From the NCBI GenBank assembly GCA_944324665.1, contig CALUXD010000002.1, positions 248,001 through 312,000 on the forward strand: 64,000 bases of DNA, written 5' to 3'. Within the stretch, counting starts at the first letter, position 1; each line of letters starts with the position of its first letter. The translations under genes were made by a program, and so were the position numbers. The notes beneath the pieces were generated by a model that had not been told where the DNA came from, searched no databases, and worked only from the letters and a program-made list of their open reading frames with translations. The stretch comes from Candidatus Proelusimicrobium volucris. GTDB taxonomy: Bacteria > Elusimicrobiota > Elusimicrobia > Elusimicrobiales > Elusimicrobiaceae. Below, in pieces: positions 33,811 to 42,601 of this stretch.

Positions 33811-34815
33811 TTAGAAATTTAAATTTAAGCCGTATTTCTCCATTAGGCGAATGTATTCCGTTTTGCCTATTCTGAAGTCTTTTTTCAGCTTGGCCAAATC
33901 TTCCTCGGACATTTTTGAAGTCCCTTGCGGAGGAATAAAACGTCCGTTTTTTATGATTCCGGGCAAATTATCCAAAGGACGGAAAGTCCGCTCCTTGCCT
34001 TTGGCTTTGTCCATTAGAACTATAAGGCCGGTAATATCGTCGGGCAGTATATCGCACCAGTTGTTCATTATGCCGTCGCCTCTGTATGGAGAGGAATATT
34101 CGCGGCTGTGATTATTCTCTCCGGAATATTCGTCGGCCAGCCCCAAAGCGTGGCCCGTTTCGTGCAGAACGATGCAAAAGGGGAAAGGGACATTGTCGAT
34201 ATTTGGGGATAGAGGGGAAATATTTTCTTGTTTTAAATTCTCCAAATATTTTATTCCTTTGGCAAAACGCCTTTTGCTTATCTTTGAGAGCGGTATTTCA
34301 AAGCCGAGCAAATCCGCCGATATATTGGTGCGCATATCCTTTTGCTTCTTGGTCAGGCAGATGGACAGGCCGCTTTTAAAAGCCGTTTTATCGTGCGAAA
34401 AATAGGAATGGCCGTCGTAAGAATCGCAAAAATCTTCGTCGGATATTATTTCAATATCCGCTTTGACTGTTCCTTTTTTGCCGCAGCGGCCTAGATAATT
34501 GAGTTTAAACGGCTTTTTTAAAGTGAGTATTATGTCTTTAAACTCGTCTTTTCGGGAGGAGTTTTCCAGCCATTGGGCGGAGCCCAAAGTCCAATAACGG
34601 AAAGATGCCTCAAAGAAAAGCGACAGATAATTATCTTCCATCATCGGTTCCACGCCGTAGGTGCAGTAGGAAATTTCCTCTGAGAATAAGAACTTTTCCA
34701 TCAGGAATTTTTTTGCGTAAGAAGAATGCACCGCCGTTTGTGCCAGCCCCCAAGTGGAGCAGAAGGCGTAAAACGGGGTAAAAGTTAAAAACAGCAATAT
34801 TATCGCTTTCTTCAT
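33811..34815 (-). CDS. secreted zinc metallopeptidase (HExxH, M64-like)
   Basis: This 334-residue exported protein starts at the ATG at 34815, directly before the signal peptide (about 1-18, ending AFC); a start 28 codons earlier has no ribosome-binding site. The motif HETGHALGLADEY near 218-230 provides the two zinc His and catalytic Glu; the G-L-A-D-E-Y ending is characteristic of IgA-peptidase (M64)-like metallopeptidases. The substrate is unknown; six to eight Cys suggest disulfides. No Shine-Dalgarno sequence: a CATAAT -10 candidate lies 6 bases before the ATG. Confidence 0.8.
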   Translation of the reverse strand: MKKAIILLFLTFTPFYAFCSTWGLAQTAVHSSYAKKFLMEKFLFSEEISYCTYGVEPMMEDNYLSLFFEASFRYWTLGSAQWLENSSRKDEFKDIILTLKKPFKLNYLGRCGKKGTVKADIEIISDEDFCDSYDGHSYFSHDKTAFKSGLSICLTKKQKDMRTNISADLLGFEIPLSKISKRRFAKGIKYLENLKQENISPLSPNIDNVPFPFCIVLHETGHALGLADEYSGENNHSREYSSPYRGDGIMNNWCDILPDDITGLIVLMDKAKGKERTFRPLDNLPGIIKNGRFIPPQGTSKMSEEDLAKLKKDFRIGKTEYIRLMEKYGLNLNF

Positions 34816-34821
34816 ATATAA

Positions 34822-34827
34822 ATTATG
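34822..34827 (-). promoter_or_regulatory. -10 candidate of a leaderless transcript
   Basis: CATAAT (5 of 6 consensus) on the minus strand ends 6 bases before the metallopeptidase ATG and no ribosome-binding site is present. Confidence 0.4.
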
Positions 34828-35026
34828 ATATATCGCTTGATAGTCCGCAAGGTACAAAAGGCCTATTATATTTTGAAAAAAGACCCAGATGAAAGGCAAA
34901 ATAGCGATTGCCTGCGTTTTGTTGCTTTATTTGGGGCAATTTAATAGAATATCAATGTAATATAAAGATTCGCGCGACGCGGGAATTAAAATATTTCCGC
35001 GCGTTATTTCGTTTATGGAGAATTCT

Positions 35027-37831
35027 ATGGCAGCTAAAAAGATTGTAAAAGCCGCTAAGAAGGTTTGTGCCAAAGCGGCTTGCAAGAAGACTACAAAAAC
35101 AAACAAAAAAGGATTTGTATACCATTTCGGCGCCGGCAAAGCCGATGGGAACGGAGCGATGAAAGAGCTTCTTGGCGGAAAGGGCGCCAACTTGGCGGAA
35201 ATGGCGGGACATCCAAAACTCAAATTGCCCGTACCTCCCGGCTTTACAATCACCACGGAAGTATGCACCTACTACTGGAACAATAAAAGAACCTATCCCA
35301 AAACTTTGAAAGCGGAAGTTGAAACAAATCTTAAAAAAGTGGAAAAAGAAACGGGCAAAGTATTCGGCTCGGTAGAGAATCCTTTGTTGGTGTCGGTAAG
35401 ATCTGGCGCCAGGAGCTCCATGCCCGGTATGATGGAAACGATATTGAACGTCGGTCTTACTTTAAAGACCATTCCCGGTATGATAAAGATGACCGGTGAC
35501 GAAAGATTTGTTTATGACGCTTACCGCAGGCTTATTATGATGTATTCCGACGTCGTTATGGAAAAAGCGGCCGGCATAGAGCCTAAGGACGATAAAGGTA
35601 TACGCAAAATTTTGGACGAGAAACTTTGCGACGTGAAAGAGCAAAGAGGCTATAAATCCGACACGGAACTTACTGCCGAGGAATTAAAAGCCTTGTGTGA
35701 AGATTTTAAAAAGACCGTAAAAAAAGTTTTGGGCAGCGATTTCCCCGATGACCCCATGCAGCAGCTTTGGGGCGCGATCGGCGCGGTATTTGCCTCTTGG
35801 AACGGCAAGAGAGCGGTAGCTTACAGAAATATCGAAAAGATCCCGCACGATTGGGGTACTGCTGTAAACGTGCAGTCGATGGTATTTGGCAATATGGGCA
35901 ATACGAGCGCTACGGGCGTAGCTTTTACCAGGAACCCCGGTAACGGCGACAGCCACTTCTACGGCGAATATTTGGTAAACGCGCAGGGCGAGGACGTCGT
36001 CGCGGGTATCAGAACACCGTGCCCGATAAACGAATGGTCGACTTCAGGCCACGGCAACGACAGCGAATCTTTGAAGAAAGTAATGCCCAAAGCCTATAAG
36101 GAATTGGACAGCATACAGAAACGTCTGGAAAAGCATTACAAAGATATGTTGGATATCGAGTTTACGATAGAAAACGGCAGGCTTTGGCTTTTGCAGTGCC
36201 GCGTCGGCAAACGCAACGGCATAGCGGCCGTACAGATAGCCTTGGATATGTTGAAAGAAAAACTTATCAACAAAGTGGAAGCGGTGCTCCGCGTTTCGCC
36301 TTCCCAGCTTGACGAACTTTTGCACCCGATAGTGGATCCCAAAGCGGAAGCCGCGGCCAAACCTTTGGCCAAAGGCCTTCCCGCGGGTCCGGGCGGAGCA
36401 TGCGGTTTTATAGTATTTGATTCGGCCTCGGCGATAGAAGCCAAAAAAGCGGGCAAAGAGTGCATAATCGTCCGCGAGGAAACCAACCCCGAAGACGTGG
36501 AAGGTATGCGCGCGGCGCAGGCCATTTTGACTGCGCGCGGCGGTATGACTTCCCACGCCGCTTTGGTAGCCCGCGGCTGGGGCAAATGCTGCATAGTAGG
36601 CTGCAGCGAAATTACGGTAGACGCGGCCAATAAGGTAATGACGGTAAACGGCAAGAAATTTAAAGAGGGCGATTTCCTTACGCTCAACGGTACGCGCGGC
36701 ATCGTTTATGAAGGAAAACTCGCGATGTTGGACGCCGGCGAAAAGAACGCCAATTTAATTAATTTCTTAAAGGTGTGCGACGCGGTAAAACGCCTTAAAG
36801 TACGCGCCAACGCCGATACGGCGGCCGACGCGGAAAAAGCGAGAGCTTTCGGTGCGCAGGGCATCGGATTGTTCCGCATAGAGCATATGTTCTACGGTGC
36901 CAACTCCGAAAAACCTTTGTTCGCTTTAAGAAAGATGATACTTTCGGGCACGACCGAAGAACGCGTAAAGGCTTTAGATGAAATCTTCCCGTATATGAAG
37001 AAAGATATTAAAGCTACTTTAAAAGCGATGGCCGGCTTCCCCGTTACGATCCGTCTTATGGATCCGCCGTTGCACGAGTTTATACCGCACAGCAAAGACG
37101 CGGTAGAAGCTATTTGCAAAGCTTTAAATATTACCACCGAGCAGTTTGAGAAGCGCGCGGACGCTCTGAAGGAAAGCAACCCGATGATGGGCCACCGCGG
37201 TATCCGCTTGGGCGTAACCTATCCCGAGATAACTGAAATGCAGGCCAGAGCGATATTCGAGGCCGCTTCCGAGCTCGTCAAGGAAGGGCTGAAGATTACC
37301 CCCGAGATTATGATACCGGTAGTCTGCGACGAAAAAGAAATCGTCAATCAGAAACCTATCATAGAGAAAGTACACAAAGAAGTCTGCGCCAAGTTCGGTA
37401 AGAAAATAGCCTATACTGTGGGTACGATGATAGAAATACCCAGGGCGGCTATAACTTCGGCCGATATCGCGCAGGTTGCGGATTTCTATTCTTTCGGCAC
37501 CAACGACCTTACGCAGATGACATTCGGCTTCTCCCGCGACGATATCGGCGCATTCGTGCCCGATTATATCGGCAAGGGTATCTTGAAGAACGATCCGTTC
37601 CAAATATTGGATCAGCACGGAGTCGGCTTCTTGATTCGCCATGCGGTAAAAGCGGGCCGCGGCGTAAAGCCCAACTTGAAAATTGGTATCTGCGGTGAGC
37701 ACGGCGGCGAACCTTCCAGCGTGGAATTCTGCCACAGGGAAGGTTTTGACTATGTTTCCTGCTCGCCTTTCCGCGTGCCAATAGCAAGATTGGCTGCTGC
37801 CCAAGCCAGCGCGAAGGAACTTAAAAAGTAA
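35027..37831 (+). CDS. ppdK: pyruvate, phosphate dikinase
   Basis: This cytosolic enzyme interconverts pyruvate + ATP + Pi and phosphoenolpyruvate + AMP + PPi. In fermenters it often runs toward pyruvate in PPi-based glycolysis. The 934 residues contain the ATP-grasp part, the phosphohistidine domain (His510 in GGMTSHAAL) and the C-terminal PEP-binding TIM barrel (Cys889 in CGEHGGEP). I chose the ATG at 35027, since the GGAG next to the earlier ATG is its ribosome-binding site. Residues 1-28 are an extra Lys/Ala/Cys-rich tail (MAAKKIVKAAKK, then KAACKKTTKTNKK) not usual in the family. A single-gene unit with a terminator. Confidence 0.97.
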   Translation: MAAKKIVKAAKKVCAKAACKKTTKTNKKGFVYHFGAGKADGNGAMKELLGGKGANLAEMAGHPKLKLPVPPGFTITTEVCTYYWNNKRTYPKTLKAEVETNLKKVEKETGKVFGSVENPLLVSVRSGARSSMPGMMETILNVGLTLKTIPGMIKMTGDERFVYDAYRRLIMMYSDVVMEKAAGIEPKDDKGIRKILDEKLCDVKEQRGYKSDTELTAEELKALCEDFKKTVKKVLGSDFPDDPMQQLWGAIGAVFASWNGKRAVAYRNIEKIPHDWGTAVNVQSMVFGNMGNTSATGVAFTRNPGNGDSHFYGEYLVNAQGEDVVAGIRTPCPINEWSTSGHGNDSESLKKVMPKAYKELDSIQKRLEKHYKDMLDIEFTIENGRLWLLQCRVGKRNGIAAVQIALDMLKEKLINKVEAVLRVSPSQLDELLHPIVDPKAEAAAKPLAKGLPAGPGGACGFIVFDSASAIEAKKAGKECIIVREETNPEDVEGMRAAQAILTARGGMTSHAALVARGWGKCCIVGCSEITVDAANKVMTVNGKKFKEGDFLTLNGTRGIVYEGKLAMLDAGEKNANLINFLKVCDAVKRLKVRANADTAADAEKARAFGAQGIGLFRIEHMFYGANSEKPLFALRKMILSGTTEERVKALDEIFPYMKKDIKATLKAMAGFPVTIRLMDPPLHEFIPHSKDAVEAICKALNITTEQFEKRADALKESNPMMGHRGIRLGVTYPEITEMQARAIFEAASELVKEGLKITPEIMIPVVCDEKEIVNQKPIIEKVHKEVCAKFGKKIAYTVGTMIEIPRAAITSADIAQVADFYSFGTNDLTQMTFGFSRDDIGAFVPDYIGKGILKNDPFQILDQHGVGFLIRHAVKAGRGVKPNLKIGICGEHGGEPSSVEFCHREGFDYVSCSPFRVPIARLAAAQASAKELKK

Positions 37832-37852
37832 ATAAAGGCAGTTTGTTTTATT

Positions 37853-37886
37853 AAAGCCTCCCGTTTAAAAGCGGGAGGCTTTTGTA
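37853..37886 (+). terminator. intrinsic terminator of ppdK
   Basis: The 11-bp arms 37853-37863 and 37872-37882 form a GC-rich stem ending in TTTT. It follows the ppdK stop by 21 bases. Confidence 0.88.
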
Positions 37887-38218
37887 TTTATAAGTGTATA
37901 TCGGGTAAAAATCAAATTATCTCTTACGGGGCGCTTGTATTATGAGGGAGTTTATCAAAGAAAAAACTTTAAACCCGCGGAAAATATAGTATTACAAATA
38001 AAACTATATCTTAAAATCCGTTGCTATTAATATATATATTTGTATTACGTTGTATGAGGGTTCCTTTCCAAATCAAAGTGTCAGATACTAAATCTTAATC
38101 ATCATCAATAGAAGGCAATTTGTTTGCTAATATTAAAAGCAAAAGGGAAAATATCCTCAAAAATATTTATCCCTTTATTATATTGTTGTAAATTATAAAA
38201 AGGTTAGTACTAGGGGAG
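37887..38218. other. AT-rich intergenic region
   Basis: This holds no convincing gene. The longest frames are under 20 codons and lack ribosome-binding sites. The promoter for the following cysteine-rich pseudogene must lie in its right end, but no good -35/-10 pair stands out. Confidence 0.4.
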
Positions 38219-39007
38219 ATGTTCTATTAATATTATAAGGAGAATTACTGCTTTACTGGCAATAACTACCTTGTTTATTGCCTTAGGGCCTATTGCTAAT
38301 TCGGGTACAATACCGTGCTGTGTAGGTTCGGTATTATCAGAATGCGCGGAACTGTCCAATAGTTTGCAATATGATATAAGCGCCTGTACGGGAGCGGCTC
38401 TAGTTGACGATGAAGATGAATCTCTTACGTTTACACCGATACAAGCTTGCACTACGGCTGGCGTGAAAGAATATAAACAAGACCCCGATGATGTATGTAA
38501 ATCAATAAGTAGAACATGTTGCGAGGGAACTTTGCGCAACTCATGGAGTGATTGGGGAAAAGCGTGTACAAGCGGTGGCGGAGGTTCTATTAGCTGTTCC
38601 TATTCGACAAAGCCTATATCCAGTCAGTCGTGTAGACTCTCCAACGGTGGAACTGGTACCCAAACAAGAACGGTAACCTGTAATACCAGTACAGGTACAT
38701 GGACGTAGGTTCTTGGAGTACTTGCAAATGCAATAAGACTTGCTCCGGCGGACAAGTTTTTGAGGAGAGTTCCTGTCAATGTTGCTCATACGGATGTTAT
38801 TGGTTTTCCGGTGGTTCCAATGTCCCATATTGCAACTGTTCGGCTAATTATCTTTCATTTTCCGCTTGGTCAGAGTGTTGTACTATGTCCAATGGAGATG
38901 AATATAAGTTGCCTTCCGCTTATAGTTCGTGTTCGTCTTTTGCCAGCGCTATGGGGCTTTCCTTAAGTCCAACAAATATTAATCGCCATGCCTGCGCAAG
39001 GATATAA
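38219..39007 (+). pseudogene. cysteine-rich secreted protein, two frameshifts
   Basis: An AGGGGAG sequence precedes ATG TTC and then a frame that ends at once. Skipping one T at 38225 restores MFINIIRRITALLA..., a normal signal peptide continuous with the long frame from 38226. That frame stops at 38708 (TAG). The next frame from 38699 continues the protein, and comparison with the intact paralog at 40385 shows one G missing near 38702. Repaired, the product would be about 262 residues with about 30 Cys, the WSDWGKAC and TQTRTVTCNTST motifs and a C-terminal CC-rich part ending ACARI. With both frameshifts no full product is made, unless they are sequencing errors. A TTG start at 38271 would cut the signal peptide. 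Confidence 0.75.
38701..38814 (+). repeat. 114-bp exact repeat shared with 40714-40827
   Basis: All 114 bases match between the pseudogene and the intact paralog, whereas the DNA on both sides is diverged. This points to recent gene conversion or duplication. Confidence 0.9.
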
Positions 39008-39047
39008 ATTGAGTGTTTTTATAGTTAAAAGTCGCTTTAAAACAGAG
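39004..39047 (+). repeat. 44-bp exact repeat spanning the stop, shared with 41011-41054
   Basis: Both copies begin in the last codon before the stop and continue 40 bases into non-coding DNA, so the similarity is not kept by protein selection. At 41054 the shared sequence ends abruptly next to a truncated gene. Confidence 0.9.
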
Positions 39048-39137
39048 CCGGGGTGTATTTCTAAGCTTTAATTTTGTTTAAAATTAAGGTATACTTATAT
39101 TAATATCTTTATATTTTTATTGATGGGGAGGGCGTTT

Positions 39138-39977
39138 ATGTGTTGGGCATTATTAAGAAAAATGTTTAATAAAACACTTTTTTTATGTGTGCTGTTGATT
39201 TCTTCGTCTACATATGTTTTTGCTGCTGTTGCCTCCTGTAATGGCGTTACAGACAGGCAAACACATTACGGTACAATAAATGGTACTTGCTATGCTTACT
39301 ACTGTGACGATGGAATCATTCGTCAATTGGGGGCGGTGAAGTCGACTTATTGCGGAATAGAGCAATGTAAAGAGGGCGCTCTCAAATATAATGTTTCCGG
39401 GGACTGTTCTTATGATACTTTCACCTGCTGCGCCGACGGCTCTTGGAGTGAGGCAAATAAAGATTGTCCAAAACCGTGTGAGGGCGCGGAATGTTGCACT
39501 TCCGATCAATGTTGGACGGGATCTTTCTGCCAAAATAAAAGTACGAAGGGCTATAACGGTAAATGCTACTATACTTGTTCAAACTGGCAGTGTAAAGCAA
39601 ATAGAGGCTGGTTCTGCAATGAATCTGACAGAAGATATGAAAAAAAACGCAAACAAGGCGGTAAATGGTTAGTTTGGGGCGACCTTGAATATTCGCATAG
39701 CAAACCTAGGACTACATGCAGCACAAAAGTCAAGGATTATCTCCATGGAGGCGGAAGCGACGCTTTAAAAGCCTGTTCAATTCAAGTGGCCTCGATGACA
39801 GGAACCCCTGAAGGTACAACGGTAGAGCCGGCAAAATGTGAAGTAGTTGGAAATTGTTGGTGTATAAACTACGGCGGTTCGATTTTGGGCGATGGCAATG
39901 CCTATTGCAGCACTAATTTATATAAGTGCCAAGTACGTAAACTTGAATGCACAGTTGATACTGTTCCATGTAAATAA
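39138..39977 (+). CDS. cysteine-rich secreted protein, array member B
   Basis: This 279-residue protein starts at ATG 39138, five bases after GGGGAGGG. The signal peptide covers about 1-30 (ending YVFAAV). The mature protein has more than 25 Cys. Its N-terminal half resembles the member at 41769: a C-x-AYYC motif, then the shared module C-x2-G-x2-[KQ]-Y-x3-G-[DE]-C ending in T-C-C and W-S-E. The C-terminal half is different, with a basic patch (RRYEKKRKQGGKW) and several C-x-C motifs. There is no pilin domain or anchor. Likely secreted and disulfide-stabilised; function unknown. It ends at a terminator copy used twice more in the array. Confidence 0.8.
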   Translation: MCWALLRKMFNKTLFLCVLLISSSTYVFAAVASCNGVTDRQTHYGTINGTCYAYYCDDGIIRQLGAVKSTYCGIEQCKEGALKYNVSGDCSYDTFTCCADGSWSEANKDCPKPCEGAECCTSDQCWTGSFCQNKSTKGYNGKCYYTCSNWQCKANRGWFCNESDRRYEKKRKQGGKWLVWGDLEYSHSKPRTTCSTKVKDYLHGGGSDALKACSIQVASMTGTPEGTTVEPAKCEVVGNCWCINYGGSILGDGNAYCSTNLYKCQVRKLECTVDTVPCK

Positions 39978-40001
39978 TTTTGTTGATGTTTTTTTTACTT
40001 T

Positions 40002-40030
40002 CCCCGCCGCTAAAACGGCGGGGTTTTTTT
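40002..40030 (+). terminator. terminator copy 1 of the array
   Basis: The hairpin CCCCGCCG-CTAAAA-CGGCGGGG is followed by eight T. The same 22-base hairpin occurs at 41556 and 42602. Bases 40031-40236 are AT-rich with no gene. Confidence 0.92.
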
Positions 40031-40236
40031 TGTCTTAAAGAATAGAATGTTTACATTTACTAAACTCTGCCATTAAGTATTTTTAAAAATCGGATAAAAA
40101 GTACGCTTATTTTATAGCGCAGATTTTTTCCCGGCTATTCTTGCGCCATTACTTTAAAGACATTTTTGTTCGTTGCTTTTTATTTTTTTGCTTGTCACTG
40201 CCTCTTGATAGTTTTTTCTTATTTATAATTTTTCCC

Positions 40237-40284
40237 AAAAATTAAAAAGCGCTTGACTGTTTTTTTTTTTTTGATAAATTTCTT
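40237..40284 (+). promoter_or_regulatory. promoter cassette 1 of the array
   Basis: CGCTTGACTG, a long T tract and TGATAAATTTCT are almost the same as at 41625-41672. TTGACT (40253-40258) as -35 and TGA-TAAATT (extended -10, 40272-40280) are 16 bases apart. It stands about 100 bases before the gene at 40385. Confidence 0.5.
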
Positions 40285-40384
40285 CTATATTTTAACCAGT
40301 CTGATTTAAACGGGTATGTATTTGTAGATATTTGCTCGTATTTGTGCTTTTTGAAACTGCGAAGTGTTGAAAAGGAGGAAAATG

Positions 40385-41014
40385 ATGAAGAAAACAAAAA
40401 TCTATTTGATGGGATTTTTATTCTTTCTCGTAAGCGTAAATATTTCTGCTTTAGAATTAAAACCAATTCAGACATGTACGCCTGGAACTGTGGAGTATAA
40501 GCCTGAGGGGAGTTGCGATACGACTAGCAGAAAATGCTGTGGCGGAAGTGGCCTGTTGGGCTTTTGGAGCGAATGGGGAGAAGAATGTGAAGAGTATACG
40601 CCAACCTCATGTCCTTTGCCTAAACCAAGTACGAGCCAAACTTGTAAATTGAAAAATGGCGTCGAAGGAACTCAAACTAGAACCGTAACTTGTAATACAA
40701 GTACTTGGGAGTGGGACGTAGGTTCTTGGAGTACTTGCAAATGCAATAAGACTTGCTCCGGCGGACAAGTTTTTGAGGAGAGTTCCTGTCAATGTTGCTC
40801 ATACGGATGTTATTGGTTTTCCGGTGGAACCAATCGCCCCTATTGTAATTGTGCAACATCAACTTTGCCTATAATGAACGAATGTTGTACTATGACTAAT
40901 GGTGATGAATATAGACTGCCTACGGCTTACAGTAGTTGTTCAGCGTTCGCAAGTGCAGTGGGGCTTTCCTTAAGTCCAACAAATATTGGTCGCCATTTCT
41001 GCGCAAGGACATAA
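40385..41014 (+). CDS. cysteine-rich secreted protein, array member C
   Basis: This 209-residue protein is the intact paralog of the pseudogene at 38219. The start at 40385 lies 6 bases after AGGAGG (a neighbouring ATG at 40382 is too close). The signal peptide covers about 1-23. Modules in order: C-T-P-G-T-V-E-Y with K-C-C, FWSEWGEEC, TQTRTVTCNTST, VGSWSTCKC, then a Cys-dense C-terminal half ending FCART. The WSEW and TRTVTCNTST motifs are also in the giant pilin fusion at 14390, so the same module family is used free and pilin-linked. Function unknown. Confidence 0.82.
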   Translation: MKKTKIYLMGFLFFLVSVNISALELKPIQTCTPGTVEYKPEGSCDTTSRKCCGGSGLLGFWSEWGEECEEYTPTSCPLPKPSTSQTCKLKNGVEGTQTRTVTCNTSTWEWDVGSWSTCKCNKTCSGGQVFEESSCQCCSYGCYWFSGGTNRPYCNCATSTLPIMNECCTMTNGDEYRLPTAYSSCSAFASAVGLSLSPTNIGRHFCART

Positions 41015-41054
41015 ATTGAGTGTTTTTATAGTTAAAAGTCGCTTTAAAACAGAG

Positions 41055-41499
41055 TTGGAAGATGAGTAATGCCTTCCAAGTTAGCTATACCTGCAAGATA
41101 GGTACAGGGTGGCAGAAAAAAGAGGTTTGCACGTGTAAAACAGGATATAAGAAAAGCCCTTATACGGGGCAATGCGTGCATGCAAGCTGTTTGGAGAGTT
41201 GTTCTTCCGGTTCATACAGAAGACAGAAATGGAACAGCGATCAATGCGAATGTTGTTTTGCGTCCTGCAGTTTGTATCATAACGGCGTATGTCAGTTCGT
41301 AACCGGGGCGTGTAATTGTATGGATTTTTCTACGGGAGGGAATTCCGATCCTATGTTTAGTACATGTTGCAGGAGAGGCTCTGCCGGGTATATATATAAA
41401 TTGCCTTCTACGTTTTCTTCTTGTGTTCAATTTGGCCAAGCTGCTTATGGTGAGAGCAATTGGTATAAAGTTACTTGTCCCGGACCTCGGCCATGTTGA
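41055..41499 (+). pseudogene. 5'-truncated cysteine-rich gene remnant
   Basis: The frame from 41062 encodes 145 residues with 24 Cys but no signal peptide. Its beginning (SYTCKIGTGWQKKE then CTCKTGY) aligns with the middle of array member D (YTCNTGTGWTYKD then CKCNSGY), so about 140 N-terminal residues are missing. The break lies exactly at the end of the 44-bp repeat at 41011-41054. An ATG at 41062 has a GGAAG upstream, so a cytosolic fragment could be made, but a reducing cytosol would not suit it. Confidence 0.65.
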
Positions 41500-41555
41500 A
41501 AAATCTAAAATTGAATACTTTCTAAGAGGGCATTTAAACCTCTCTAAACTAACCG

Positions 41556-41584
41556 CCCCGCCGCTAAAACGGCGGGGTTTTTTA
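41556..41584 (+). terminator. terminator copy 2 of the array
   Basis: Same CCCCGCCG-CTAAAA-CGGCGGGG hairpin with T run as at 40002 and 42602; about 18 further bases upstream also match copy 3. Confidence 0.92.
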
Positions 41585-41624
41585 TTGTTTTGGGTAACAA
41601 TTAGGTCGTACGTAGAGGTTATCC

Positions 41625-41672
41625 TAAAAATCAAAAAACGCTTGACTGGTTTTTTTTTTTTGATAAATTTCT
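41625..41672 (+). promoter_or_regulatory. promoter cassette 2 of the array
   Basis: Nearly identical to 40237-40284: TTGACT (41642-41647), T tract, and TGA-TAAATT with 16 bases between -35 and -10. It drives array member D. Confidence 0.5.
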
Positions 41673-41768
41673 GTATGTTATTGGAGGGAATATTTTTATT
41701 CGTGTTTGCTTCTTCAAAATTCGCGTATTTCCGATAAATAACTAAATTTGTATTTTGTGAGGCAAAAA

Positions 41769-42578
41769 ATGAAGAAATTTAAAATTAAAGCGGTTTTAAG
41801 GAGTTTTCTTTTTGTCTTTTTTGTTTCTACGGCAAGTCTGCCATTGTTTGCCTACTGTGAAAGCGGAAAGGACAATAGCGTACATTACGCTGTTCATGAC
41901 GGAAGATGTATGGCGTACTATTGTAAGGATTATAATGACCCATATTGGCTTGGCGGCGGCGGAGATAACTGCGGCGACCAAGAGTGCGAGGTCGGTACTA
42001 ACCAATATAAAGCTTCTGGCGAGTGTGATACTTTGAAAAGAACTTGTTGCAAAAACGGTTTTTTTTCGGAATGGGGCAAAGAGTGTGATCCCTCAAGCAA
42101 TTGTTCTTCAACCCAGTGTTGGAACGGTTCGTCGTGTGTAAGCAAGCCTACTCAGCAGTGCAGTTGTTCTAACGGGACGTGTACTCGTACTTATACTTGT
42201 AACACCGGGACCGGGTGGACTTATAAGGACAGCACGTGCAAGTGCAACAGCGGTTATAGCTACGTAAACGGTTCATGTGAGAACTGCATTCGGGGCGAAT
42301 CACCGACTTTTACGGTCAGAAATTGTATGGAATGTTGGAATAAGGCTTTGGAAATGACATATAGACAGTGTACTTCCGATAATGACGTAAATTGTTATTT
42401 GAAGGTACACAGCTATGTTACAAGCGGTACTCCGTATAATTGCACATCTTCAAATACTAAATACGGTGTGCAGACTGGCGGCGCCACACCGATATTATAT
42501 ATGCGATATTCTGAAGGAGTGGGGGGGACTAATAGATTTTGCATTATGGAGCATATGCAATATAGATGGTGCCGTTAA
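41769..42578 (+). CDS. cysteine-rich secreted protein, array member D
   Basis: This 269-residue protein starts at ATG 41769 (GTGAGG upstream). The signal peptide covers about 1-29. About 28 Cys follow. N-terminal modules match member B (C-MAYYC, C-E-V-G-T-N-Q-Y, R-T-C-C, FFSEWGKEC), then SSTQCWNGSSC, a CNTGTGWTYKD and CKCNSGYSY pair that recalls EGF-like spacing, and a C-terminal part with fewer Cys ending in YRWCR. No anchor or enzymatic motif. Probably an extracellular protein; the array context suggests diversification. Confidence 0.8.
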   Translation: MKKFKIKAVLRSFLFVFFVSTASLPLFAYCESGKDNSVHYAVHDGRCMAYYCKDYNDPYWLGGGGDNCGDQECEVGTNQYKASGECDTLKRTCCKNGFFSEWGKECDPSSNCSSTQCWNGSSCVSKPTQQCSCSNGTCTRTYTCNTGTGWTYKDSTCKCNSGYSYVNGSCENCIRGESPTFTVRNCMECWNKALEMTYRQCTSDNDVNCYLKVHSYVTSGTPYNCTSSNTKYGVQTGGATPILYMRYSEGVGGTNRFCIMEHMQYRWCR

Positions 42579-42601
42579 GGCATTAGTCCCTAAACTAACC
42601 G

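Noticed and set aside
38271-38708. Intact gene with a TTG start for array member A
   Set aside because: The TTG has no ribosome-binding site and would cut the signal peptide in half; the upstream ATG with AGGGGAG is one base out of frame, and the 3' half is in another frame.
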